A stretch of DNA of 64,000 nucleotides. It comes from Saccopteryx bilineata. Lineage: Eukaryota; Chordata; Mammalia; Chiroptera; Emballonuridae. Where the stretch lies: positions 186,405,140 through 186,469,139 of the forward strand of contig NC_089493.1 in NCBI RefSeq assembly GCF_036850765.1, read 5' to 3'. The notes under the pieces were generated by a model, which searched no databases, was not told the DNA's origin, and saw only the letters and a program-made list of their open reading frames with translations. Numbering within the stretch: the stretch's first letter is position 1; each line of letters begins with the position of its first letter. Of the stretch, positions 25,869-36,536 are shown in pieces. Made by a program: the position numbers and the translations under genes.

Positions 25869-26198
25869 TTTTTTTTTCTTTCTCAGAGACAGAGAGAGAG
25901 TCCAAGAGAGGGATAGATAGACAGACAGGAATGAAAAGAGATGAGAAGCATCTATCATCAGTTTTTCGTTGTGGCGCTTTAGTTGTTCATTGATTGCTTT
26001 CTCATATGTGCCTTGACCGTGGGGCTACAGCAGACTGAGTAACCCCTTGATTGAGCCAGCGACCTTGGGTCCAAGCTGGTAAGCTTAGCTCAAACCAGAT
26101 GAGCCCGCACTCAAGCTGGCAACCTCGGGGTCTCGAACCTGGGTTCTCCGCATCCCAGTTCGATGCGCTATCCACTGCGACACCACCTGGTCAGGATG
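25869..26198 (-). mobile_element. tRNA-derived SINE, type B
   Basis: Minus-strand head CTGACCAGGTGGTGTCGCAG (about 26178-26197), B box near 26135-26145, type B middle, and a T-rich start on the plus strand. Imperfect target copies: aaaacacagttctta (25853-25867) and aacacagtttttaa (26202-26215). Confidence 0.9.
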
Positions 26199-26750
26199 AT
26201 GAACACAGTTTTTAAGGTATTTCAATAAATACAAAATCTTTGTAACTTTCAACAGAAAAAAATGCTTAGTGTAATTAATAAAAATAAACGTGATATCTAG
26301 TGGGGTTCTTTTTTTTCTTTTTTGACTCAAGCGTAGGATCTGTATTTAAGATGTGGCATATAAAGTCACATCACTAAAGCAGCCAAAGCAAGTATTAGAA
26401 AAAGTATTGTGTAGTCAAAGAACTAAGCGGATTTGGGGTGGGGGTGGAGAGATAGTGCCTTATATATATCACATTAACAGCCATGAGACCAGGAAGAAAA
26501 ACTTGTAGGTGATATATATTCGAAAGCATGAAAAATGTAAAAACCAATAATAAAGATTAACCCTAAAAAGTCAACTTTGACAAATTGTAGGTGCACACAG
26601 ATATTTATGTAATAGACCATATGCGCACTAAGTAACATGTGAACACAGGTTTGGCATAAATATAATTAGAATACCTATAGTAACAAAACAGCATACAGCA
26701 GGTGATATATAGAAAAAAAAAGGCCCTAATAGGCCCAAAAACAATGCTTT

Positions 26751-27305
26751 GGCCCTGACTATTTAACTTAGTCTGTTAGAATGTCGCCCCAAAACTACAA
26801 GGGTACAGGTTCAATCCCTGCTCAGGTCACACACAGGAAACCACCAGAAAATGTGCAACTAAGTGCAATAGCAAATGAATGCTTCTAACTCTTCCTCTCC
26901 CCTCTCCCTTCCTTCTCTTCTTCTCTCCCTCACTCACCCCCTCTTCCCTCTCTCCCTTTCTCCCTCTCTCCCTTTCTCCCTCTCTCCCTCTTTCCCCTCA
27001 CTCCCTCCTTCACTCACCCCCTCTTCTTCCCTCACTTGCCCCCTCTTCCCTCTCTCCTTTCCCCCCTCTCCCTTTCCCCCTCTCTCCCTCTTTCTCTCAT
27101 TTTCTCCCTCTCCCTCTTCCCCTCACTTCCTCCCTCACTCACCCCCTCTCCCTCCCTCACTCACCCCCTCTTTCCTTTCTCCCTTTCTCCCTCTCTCCCT
27201 CTTCCTCCTCACTCCCTTTCTCCCTCTTTCTTTCTCTCCCCTTCCTTCTCTGTCTCTCTAAAATCAATCAGCAATCATCATCATCATCATCATCCTCATC
27301 ATCAT
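26751..27305 (+). mobile_element. tRNA SINE with a ~380 bp pyrimidine expansion
   Basis: The head 'ggccctgactatttaactta' and a B-box-like ggttcaatccc (about 26808-26818) are followed by 'cacacacaggaa', typical of a VES-type SINE. Its CT block (26881-27262) is expanded to nearly 380 bp of C and T built on CCCTCT-like units. The tail is a (CAT)n run (27276-27304). The flanks aaaaacaatgcttt (26737-26750) and aaaagaatgcttt (27306-27318) look like a worn target duplication, so both the head and the repeat lie inside one insertion. The 94-142 codon serine/proline/leucine-rich frames are shadows of the repeat. Confidence 0.75.
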
Positions 27306-27329
27306 AAAAGAATGCTTTGATAGACCTGC

Positions 27330-27736
27330 CTTACGATTTTCAGCATTTGGGAAGTTACATCAGAAACCCACTACTCCTCATGATTCTACGTATAAAATAG
27401 ATCAATGTACATGCTGGTGTTACAGCATGTAGACAAGGAGGCTATTAGATTAGGGTGACAGGAATGCCTTGGTGGTCTTTGTAAGCAAACCAAACCCTGG
27501 GCCAGAGTCAATGCACTGGAATCCCAAGAAAATGACACCTGAGAACAGCCAATCACAAACAGCAGACTAGGCTTTCCCAAATCCAGCAGCTACCGTATTT
27601 GCTTCAGTACCTTCTCTGTAAAAACCTTGCCATTAGCTTCTGTTAATGGAATGATTCCAACCACTCTCTGTTTGGCATTCACCGATTCAAACTGATGTGT
27701 GCTTAAATAAAGTCTTGAAAATTTTAATGTGTGTCA
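27330..27736 (+). mobile_element. LTR-like segment of an old endogenous retrovirus
   Basis: The 3' part has the build of a class I-like solo LTR: 'cagccaatcacaaacagcag' (CCAAT region, about 27546), 'accttctctgtaaaaacctt' (promoter region), a polyadenylation signal in 'gcttaaataaagtcttgaaa' (about 27701) and an end near 'tgtgtgtca'. No coding part of a retrovirus is visible beside it. The left boundary is uncertain and the family is unnamed. Confidence 0.45.
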
Positions 27737-27839
27737 GTTTCCCTTTTAACACTGGAGAAGTGGCTGATTATATGACAAATTTTTTTTTTTGTAGAAATCA
27801 AATCCTATCAGAGGGGAAAAATAAGCAGTCATTAATATA

Positions 27840-28062
27840 CAGGATGGACAAAAGTAAGCTTATAGTGATAATACAAATTAATACAATAATAAATAATAAT
27901 ATAACAAACTAATTTTGTATTGTGCTTTTCTCTGAGTCTGAAGGAAACATAAAAAATGCTCGACTTAACTGGTAATTATGGGCTTAAATAAATTTATATT
28001 TTTATACCAAAAAAATCTGTTTTACGTGCTCACAACTGTAAACCTACTTTTGCCCACTCCTG
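27840..28062. mobile_element. Mariner-type MITE (223 bp)
   Basis: The left end CAGGATGGACAAAAGTAAGC and the right end (minus strand CAGGAGTGGGCAAAAGTAGG) are inverted repeats of about 30 bp with a one-base gap. The element is flanked by TA at 27838-27839 and 28063-28064, the Tc1/mariner target duplication. The interior is AT-rich and non-coding, so it needs a transposase supplied from elsewhere. Confidence 0.85.
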
Positions 28063-28149
28063 TATGCGAAATAACTTAAGCCCATATGTTATTAAATGCC
28101 AATTTGTTCAGTTTTAATTTTTATGGAAAATCTGAAGGGAGAGCGATCA

Positions 28150-28640
28150 TTGCTATATGTCAGTTAATACTATTTTGGTTGCCAGTTATAAAAAAAAATA
28201 ATACAACAAAACTTGGTTTAAACAAAAGGCAAAATCCCTTGTAATTGAGATGCCCAACAATATGCATAAACTTCTTAGCTGCTTGATTCAGAGGATCATA
28301 CACTGTCCCTTGATCCAGTCGATCTCTTTAGATCTGGTTCCCTTTCTTATTAGCTCTGTTCTCAGGCGGACTTCATTTTTGTGTTTGCAAGGTGACTGCC
28401 GCCAGTCCAAGACTGCAGGGGAAGAAGGTGAATTCTGTACGGGAAATCTCAGCGAAAGCTGCAGGATGTTTAATTGGTTCTGATGAGGTCATGCACCCAT
28501 CCTTGAACCAGTCACTGAGGCAGGAAAATGTGATGCTCTCCTTGGCTGGGATGGAGTCACATACCAGTCTTTTCCCTTCAAATAAAATCAGTTTTGTGGA
28601 AACCACGTATCATGAGAATAGGTGATGAATATTTTCTAAA
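28150..28640. repeat. Old interspersed repeat, family not named
   Basis: 'cttggtttaaacaaaaggca', 'ttctcaggcggacttcattt' and 'catccttgaaccagtcactg' follow a widespread mammalian repeat (consensus ...ggcttaaacaa...catgcccatccctgaaccaatcactgtggcc...). I do not name it. The mirrored 77-codon frames on both strands are shadows. Confidence 0.5.
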
Positions 28641-30354
28641 CTGAGAGTGGATAGCCAGAAACATATATTAGCCACTGCATAACAGAGCTAGACTAACCCG
28701 AGTAGCTCTGTAAAGGACCGTCTTGGCCTTGAAGAAGGGATGGATATGACCCTCTTGACGAAATAAAAAAATGGAGAACTCAGAGGGATTCAGACTTTTG
28801 ACTGACACATAGAGTTACTGTCAGTGAAGGTACCCCTTTTAAAAAATAAATGGATCATACTCAATGTACACAAACTAATAAAACTTATTTTATTAAGTCA
28901 CAATTAATAATAGCAAAGAATTACAAATTAATTTATTCCAGAATCAATTATTTCTGAGTTCTAGGTAAATATAGAAAGATGCAGATTATTTTCTTTTTCT
29001 ATTATATTTTATATGTAGGTTCTGTTTTCTTTAAATGCTTTAGGAAATGTTGCATTTTAAACACCAGATGATTATCATGCCTTAAGATTTTTCTGTGAAG
29101 TTTTCTTTGGTTTCTTGAACATCAAGCTTCCAAAAAATAATTGGGTAAACAGAAAGTGAATAGACAGAAGCCTACCACCTTTTAATGTAAGCTATGCTAC
29201 AGATGTTGTATCCTGAGTTTTATTTTCTACAAAGCCTTTTATAAATCTTTGGTTCTCAATCATTTAATAGATTTGTTTGGCTTGTATACAATGGCTTAGG
29301 CATGTTGGAACTTTCACTGGTGGCATGCTTTGACAAGGAAATGTGACTTGGGGTCAAGGAGGAGAGAGCATGGAAGGGAAGTGAAGGCAGAGGAAGAGAG
29401 AGAGAGACTAGTTTGGACCATGATATAAAATATTTTCATATACCAGATAAGAGCGATTCAAAGGTCTCTTGATCTGTGGACTGTGCAAAGTGTATTTCTA
29501 TTAGGATGGAGATGCTGTGCAGGGTGAGTTTTCTGCATTTTAAAGAAGGCAATTGATTTTCCATTCAGGCTCCAGCCTTATCTTTTATCATCAGAGGTGC
29601 TGCTATTTTGGTATCGGGTCCTGACATGTGATGACAACACATGACCTTCACAGACTCTTCGAGTGGAATCCAGTGGTTGGTAGAGGCACTCCACACCTGT
29701 GTTTCTCTCCGACACACTCCTACAGCATCACTTTACATCAGCTCGGTTAATGATGCTGTATCACCAAGTGAGAACACGATCGCAGCTTCTGACACTGATT
29801 TTCCTAAGGATGGCATCAGTTTTCTTAAAACTTATTACATTCTTCTTTTCTTCCATTAGCTTCGTCTTATTTTGACTGTGAGGTTAATTTTCATTACAGC
29901 TGAGTGAGATACTGAAGGGAAAAATATAGACTCTGACAACTTCAACAGGAAAGGGGAAAGAAAAGTGGCAGAAGATTTCACAACAAATGTAAAGGAAGGC
30001 AAGGCAACACTGACTGTGATTAAAATGAGAAGCAGAGAATATAGGCGCTGCAGACTCTCCAGGGAGGAGATGCTGTAGTATATTTGGTGTTCTTAAAGGG
30101 ACGGTGACTGGCTCTCTACTCGCTGAGTATTTTATTCAGCGTAGGAGGCAACAGGCAAGATAAAAATAGAACGATCAGTTGGTTTTTAAAATATATTTTA
30201 ACTGTTGGGAAATACTGAGTTGTAGAAAATAAGATAAATAAATGAAACAGAAAAGATTGACTTATTTATACTCTATATGATCTACCATAAGATTAAGAAT
30301 ATATTAATTGAACTCTAAAAAATTATAATTCATGAAAAATGACTAAATCTTTTT
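28641..30354. other. AT-rich non-coding DNA
   Basis: A small GA-rich run lies at 29391-29406. The frame at 29641-29859 has no recognisable domain. No gene supported. Confidence 0.55.
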
Positions 30355-30790
30355 CTTGATTTTTTTTTATTGAATTGATTGGGGTGACAGTGGTTAATAA
30401 AATGATATAGGTGTCAGGTGTATAATTCTATAACACATCATCTGTGTATTGTATTGTGTGTTCACCGCCCCAAGACAAGTCTCCTCCATGACCATCTACC
30501 CCCTCTTCACCCCCTTCTACCTCCCCCCAATCCCTTTCTGCCTGGTAATCACTATGCTGTTGTCTGTGTCTATGAGATGTTTCTTTTTTCTTTTTCCTAT
30601 CTAACATTTTTTTTTTGCTTAATCCCTTGACCTTTTTCACCAGCCCCTATCCCCGCCCCTCTGACAGTAGTCTGTTCTCTGTATCTATCTGTGAATCTGC
30701 TTCTGTTTTGTTTGTTGGTTTATTTTGTTCATTAGATTCCATGTATTGAAATCATGTGGTATTTGTCTTTCTCTCAGTCCTATTTAAATA
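30355..30790 (-). mobile_element. L1 3' UTR, antisense, 5'-truncated
   Basis: The plus strand reads the antisense of a bat or laurasiatherian L1 3' end: a T-rich start, 'gaattgattggggtgacagt', 'tgtattgtattgtgtgttca', 'ctggtaatcactatgctgtt', then a second similar block ending 'atgtggtatttgtctttctc'. It is about 430 bp. The 70-codon frames on both strands here are not genes. Confidence 0.75.
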
Positions 30791-30976
30791 GGCGATTCCT
30801 AGACAGCTTCGGTATGTATGTACGTGTGGATGTGTGAGTCTTTGTGTCTTATTATTTCTTTTTAATTCAAATAATTTTGTGTTGATGTGATTTAAGATGA
30901 CTGGCCAGGATAGCTTTTATCCTGTAAGAACTACTTCTTAACAATTTACTCATTTAGTGTTGAAGGTAGAATTTTA

Positions 30977-31151
30977 TTTATTGATTTTTAGAGAGGACAG
31001 GAAGGGAGAAAGACATAAACATCGATTTTGTTGTTTTATTTATTCATGCTGTCACTGATTGAACGTTATCTGTACCCTGACCTTGGATTAAACCCACAAC
31101 CTCAGCATGTCGAGGCGATGCTCTTACCAAGTGAGCTACCCAGTCAGGGCC
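30977..31151 (-). mobile_element. VES-type bat SINE
   Basis: On the plus strand: 'ttattgatttttagagagga', 'acataaacatcgattttgtt', then the complement of the tRNA-like head, 'gtgagctacccagtcagggc' (about 31130). This is the VES layout of bats. The duplicated flank tgaaggtagaatttta (30961-30976) recurs as tgaagataggatttta (31152-31167). It is the only clear VES of this type here and is older than the type A copies. Confidence 0.85.
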
Positions 31152-31170
31152 TGAAGATAGGATTTTAAAC

Positions 31171-31959
31171 CCAAGAAAATCACACAATGTCAGGTACTAT
31201 GTACACTCACTCTTTGAACCAGTAAGCAAACAAATAGGTCCTTTATCCTGGAATTTAGAAGCTTTAATCAAATTTACCCAATTTTGGTACATATTAAAAA
31301 TATTTGTTTTTTAATGCTTCTGAGTTTTATACATTTATAGGTCTTTAATATATTTTGAAACCAACAAAAAATAGGTTAAATATAGAATCTGTAGTGATCA
31401 AATATTTAACATAATTAAAATGTTCAATTTCCTTCTCTCTAAAAAATAGACTTGATAAAATTGGAGGATTACTTCATATCTCAGTAATGCTGTCAGCATT
31501 GTTCAGGGCTTTGAAGATATAAATCTAGTAATAGGCTAGAAAATACTGTGTTGACTTCTTCAGATTTGACCTAAATCTGCTCTTTTGTAAGGGTGAATTT
31601 CTTCTTGTATTTTTATAACTAAAAATCTGGAATAATTGAAAACATAATCTTTAAAGAAGATATTGAAAACATCCATAAAACTGCTATTCAGAGAAAATAT
31701 TTTATCTATTTTATTATCTTTGCTTAAATATCAAATTTTTATTTCTCAGTTCATTACAACCATATTTTTGTATTTTTCTTAAAAAATTTTATCATTTCTC
31801 ATATTGTTCAGTTCTCAAGATTATTTTAATGAATACTTATATTGGTCTTTGATTATGCTGTACATTTATTTAAAATTTCCAAAAAATTGGGATATGTTAT
31901 TTTTTCATTTAAAAATTATAAATATTTGTGTACATTATTCTATTCATATACACATATTA
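31171..31959. other. Very AT-rich non-coding DNA
   Basis: No gene or named repeat supported. Confidence 0.55.
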
Positions 31960-32680
31960 ACAGGTGATGGCACAATACAACACCAAATGCACAGTCTATG
32001 AAAGAAAGAATAAGCTGGGCTTCATTAAAATTAAAATCTTCTGTTCTGTGAAAGATAATGTCAAGAGAATGTGAAAGCAAACCACAGACTGGGAGGAAAT
32101 ATTGCAAAAGACATATCTAAAATATACAGAGAACCCTTAAAACACCATAAGAAGAGAACAACTGTTTAAAACTGGATCAAAGACTTTAACAGATACCTCA
32201 CCCAAAACCATATACAGATAGCAAAAGAGCATATAAAAAGATACTCCACATCATTTATCATTGAAGAATTACAAGTGAAAGCAACAGCGAAATACCCATG
32301 AGAATGACAAATACCCAAAGCATAGACATCACCAAATGCTGATGAGGTTGTGAAGCAATGGAAACTCTCCTCCCTGGTGGGAATTCAAAATGGTGCAAGC
32401 GATTAGGAGCTGGGGAGAAATGCATAGGCTGAGCACAGAGGAGTTTTAGGGCAGTGCAGAAACTCTCGGATACTGCAGTGATGGGTACATGTCATCAGAC
32501 ATTCATCGAAATCCATTAAATATACTACACCGAGAGTGAAATGCAGTATAACCTATAGACATTGGATGACTCGGATGTGTTTCCTTCCAATTCACATTTC
32601 ACTTCGACAAGGGGCAGTTTTAGAGAACCCACAGCATCTTCCCTTGCTTGTCAAGAACAATGCAGTGCCGTGCACCAATC
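31960..32680 (+). mobile_element. L1M LINE 3' end, sense
   Basis: It reads as the terminal part of old L1 ORF2, worn by indels ('aactggatcaaagactttaa', 'acatcatttatcattgaaga', 'catgagaatgacaaataccc', 'tccctggtgggaattcaaaa'), then the 3' UTR ('gatgggtacatgtcatcaga', 'gagtgaaatgcagtataacc'). No continuous frame persists. It is followed by an aaat repeat that may have grown from its A-rich tail. Confidence 0.8.
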
Positions 32681-32683
32681 TCA

Positions 32684-32686
32684 GCA

Positions 32687-32721
<35 letters not shown>

Positions 32722-32723
32722 AT
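32684..32723. repeat. (AAAT)n microsatellite
   Basis: About ten tandem taaa units, directly after the L1 3' end. Confidence 0.9.
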
Positions 32724-34205
32724 ATGCACTTTGTTTTAAAGTTTATAATGTGTGTAATCCTATATTAGGATTTTTGAAGAGTAACTTAAATCCTCATTGT
32801 GGCAAAGGAAAGGGAGTAAATGCCAGTTTATCTTCACTTTTTTTCTGCTTACACCTTCTTCTATATCTACAGGTTAGCCCAAAAGCATTTAAAATAGAGT
32901 CTTCAGAAGACACCTGCCACTCTCATTCTCCAATTCCATTGGGTCAGCTCAGACGTTTTGCTGAAATAAAATATAATCCTCTAAGCCCATTCTAACAGAT
33001 GGTTATGTCCATGTTTTTCTAGGTTGTTCTGTGCTTTAGTTGAATGCATTGGTGAGCGTCTGAGGAAGTGCCCAAGGAGCCGTGATTATTTTCTTTGCTG
33101 AAAAAAAATTTTTTTCCTTCTCTCTGAAGCATCTCTTCAGGAAAATGACTTCATGGGAAAATTGTGGCATTCCCTCACGTAGTCTCAGCATGTTTTCGGT
33201 AGTGTTATCACATCACAAGCAGAGAAAGCAGGCCTGATGGCCAAATAGAATTTTGGACACAAAGATTGTATGACGTGTCTCAGACTTCTTCCAGGATAAT
33301 GTTCTTCTTTGCTTCATCCATGACTATATGAGAATGGTAGACTTGACAATGAATATTTCTTTCTTCTGTAGAGATTATAGATGTTTTTTAGTTTAAGGCT
33401 GTTTGGAGTCACAGGAGTTTTAAGCATTATTTTAAAAGTTAATTTTAATGTACTATCTTATTCTTTCAAAATTAATATGAAATATTAGCACTAAACGCTA
33501 TGAAGTTGAGCTACATGGTGTTATGAGCAAATGTAGTGAGGGGAAGGACAATGGTCAGCAAGCCCAGAGTAAAAGATTGTCCCCTACTATTGACGCTGTG
33601 AGGGTAAATAATTAAGCAAGAGTATGGTGAGCAGAGCCCAGAATTTGTAATAAATGGTAGGCTACTACTAAGACGTTTGAGCTGACTTCTAAATAACAGA
33701 AAGATAATACAGAAATTTGAATCAAAAGTTACTCCACCTGATTTACATATTTAAGTAAGCACTTTGATTGCACAGAAATAAATAAAGGTTATCCACAGTG
33801 GATGTGGGAAGGCTCTTGAGAAAGCCATTACCAAGACTAAGCGAGCCAGACAGGAGCAGAGACTTTGCTGGACTACTGGAGCCCAGGGTGATGGCGCTAC
33901 AGCTGTGCATTCTGACCTTCCTGGCAGGTCCTTATGTCCGGCAGGCCCGGGACTTATTTCATAGAGAGGTGGATCTAAGCCACCTGGTCGTGGATGAGAC
34001 AGCAGGCATCTGAAGACAGTCCTTTGTGCTTGATCCAGCTTCAAGTAATCTTACCACTACGCCTCATCCTCCTGTGCATGGATGCCAGAAATGCTTTCCC
34101 TGTGACTCCACGAAAGAGCCTTGTTTCCACCTGCAACACACATGAAATAGTAATCAAAATATTTTTTGTTAATTCATGTAAGTCATTTTGAAAAAAGCAT
34201 AAATC
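32724..34205. other. Non-coding DNA, nothing firmly recognised
   Basis: The GC-richer patch 33800-34050 gives overlapping frames on both strands (71 and 97 codons), without recognisable domains. No gene supported. Confidence 0.5.
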
Positions 34206-34360
34206 CTTAAATTGTTGAGAGAAAGAAAGAAAAAGAGGGAGAGAGGAAGGGAGGAGGGAGGGAATGAGGGAGGGAGGGAGAGAGAGAGAGAGAGAAGGAA
34301 GAAGGAAGGAAGGAAAAAAGGCAGAAAGAGAAAGGCAGAAAGAGAAAGGCAGAAAGAAAG
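34206..34360. repeat. Purine-only (GGAA/GGGA/GA) tract
   Basis: About 150 bp of almost pure A and G on the plus strand with gggagg, (ga)n, ggaa and aggcagaaagag units; the last unit is repeated about three times near 34319-34355. Such mirror-like purine runs can form triplex DNA. The serine/leucine-rich 117-codon minus frame is its shadow. Confidence 0.85.
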
Positions 34361-36210
34361 CCATTACCTTTATCCAGGTGGGAGATAATAGCAATTAGTC
34401 CAGAGTTGGAGATGTGGCTGGAGAGAAGTCAGTGGCTTTGATAAATATGTAAGAGATCGGGCTGGTAAAATATACTGACTGACGATAAGGGAAGGAGGAA
34501 GAAGAAGCCCCATTAAGGATGATTCCATTCTGAGTGTACTCACTCATCAAATTTGGGCATAAAGATCGTAAGTTTAAAATAAAAAAGGAAACAAACAAAC
34601 AAAACGATCATGAGTTCAATTTTGAACGTGTGGAAGGGTAGGTGCCCTCACAACTGACTGTGGGACAGCAGTAAGTCGAGTGGGACTAGATAACACCGAG
34701 GAGAAAGCTGAGAATAGGTCTATCTTAAAAAGATAATACCGTTGAGATTTTAAAAAGGGTTGAAGTACTTCAGTTTACATAGAAGAGATAATACTTGTTT
34801 TTCGCAGTTCCAGTGTAAATTTATATCAATAAGTATAGATAAGTTCATTTCACATAAGCATAAACAAGAGTCAGAAATTGGCTTCGGAGGCGGCGTTTCC
34901 TTATTGACACATGTAATCCATCAAAGGTTAGACAACTACTAGGAAGTTTTAGACTTAGTGTTTTTTAGATCTGATATTATTTTTATTATAAAATCAGAAA
35001 ATATCAAATAATTTCCACTTTATTTGTCACTTTTTACAATGAATATAGATTCTTTCATTAGTTTTTTAAGATAATAAAGATGACTAAAAGAAATTAAAAA
35101 AACGAGAGGCAAATATAAGGAAAAGAATGTTGACAAAGACAACACTGTTAGAAATTAGATATGACATTCACGGTTACAGAGTTAATGTTACCATACTTTA
35201 GCACCATCCTGATTTAAAATAGAGGTTTGATATTTCCATGAATCTCAAGGTTGGTCAGCCCACTTAGAGAAATGGAGAAAACATTTCATGTTGCACTTAA
35301 ATTTTATGGAGCATTTTACAGTATCATTTAACTAGTTTCTGGTTTTATGATCATCGCAGTAATTGTCCTCCCACAAAGATATGGTAAAGGTAGAGCAATG
35401 AGGATAATTCTGTAGATCAACTCTTAAAAGGTGCTGTAGGAATCACATAACCCAACAAATTTGGTATATGACACTTCCCCTATGAATTATTCATGACCAG
35501 AGGAGTGCTGAATCAATTACTGAGTTCAGCAGTGGGTTCCTTTAGAAATGCTGCACGAGGAATCATTGTACATTTGTGAACAGAAAAGTAAATAAGTGAG
35601 AAGAATATGTTTCTTAAAAAAATTATCAGCCTTTGCATAACCGTTTTCATGTCTAATGAATGCTAGAGATGCCAGATGCAGAGGTTCTATACAACTTCAT
35701 TCTTTCCCCGCTTATACTGAATATGTTATACTTGCAGAATGATACATTGTCTTGTAAGCAGTAGAAAGACTATATTTTTAATTATTGGATTTCTCTCTGA
35801 AACACCTTAGAACTTGGTTTTGTTAATCCATGTCTTTAAACAGCTGCTATTAAAATCTTGGCTATCTTCAAAGAGAAAAAATAAAAGCCAAACTCCTGAG
35901 AAATTGTGGGGGAGGTGGTAACGTTCTATACCATTTCCCATAGTCCTTTTATGTATTTATTTTGGTAGAATACAACATTTGCTGAGAGTACTATTTTCAA
36001 AATTTCTCTTAGTACAGTACTATTCAGTTGAATTATAAGAGAAAACACAAATATAAATCACATGCAATTTTTAAAATTTCATGGTACCTATTTATAGGTA
36101 AATTATTTTAGTATGTTTTATTTTAACATGCATAAATATTATTTCTACATATAATCCTTATAAAAATTATTGGGATATTTTACATTGTTTTGTACTGAGA
36201 CATCAGGATC
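34361..36210. other. AT-rich non-coding DNA
   Basis: No gene or named repeat supported; frames are short. Confidence 0.55.
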
Positions 36211-36221
36211 TGCTTGTATTT

Positions 36222-36521
36222 TTTTAAGTGAAAGAAGGAGAACCAGAGAGACAGACTCCCGCTTGCACCCCAACCAGGATCCACCTGGCAACCCCCATCT
36301 GGAGCTGATGATTAAATCAACTGAGCTATCCTCAGTGCCTGGGACTAATACTCGGATCAGTATAGCCACTGGCTATGGAAGGGGAAGACAGAAAGACAAG
36401 GAGAGGGAGGGGAAGAGAAACAGATGGTCAGTTCTTCTTATGTGTGCCCTGACCAGGGATTGAATTGGGGATGTCCACACACAGGGTTGATGCCCTATCC
36501 ACTGAGCCAATCAGCCAGGGC
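36222..36521 (-). mobile_element. Diverged VES-like tRNA SINE, partly deleted
   Basis: Minus-strand head GGCCCTGGCTGATTGGCTCA (about 36502-36521), a CT-rich block (36378-36420 on +), and the older 3' body 'aaccaggatccacctggcaa'. It is about 60 bp shorter than its relatives, missing text in the middle of the body. The flanks tgcttgtatttt and tgactgtatttg (about 36211 and 36523) look like target copies. Confidence 0.75.
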
Positions 36522-36536
36522 CTGACTGTATTTGAA

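Noticed and set aside
26875..27320. Overlapping 94-142 codon frames rich in Ser, Pro and Leu
   Set aside because: They translate a CT-rich simple repeat in several frames; no gene context.
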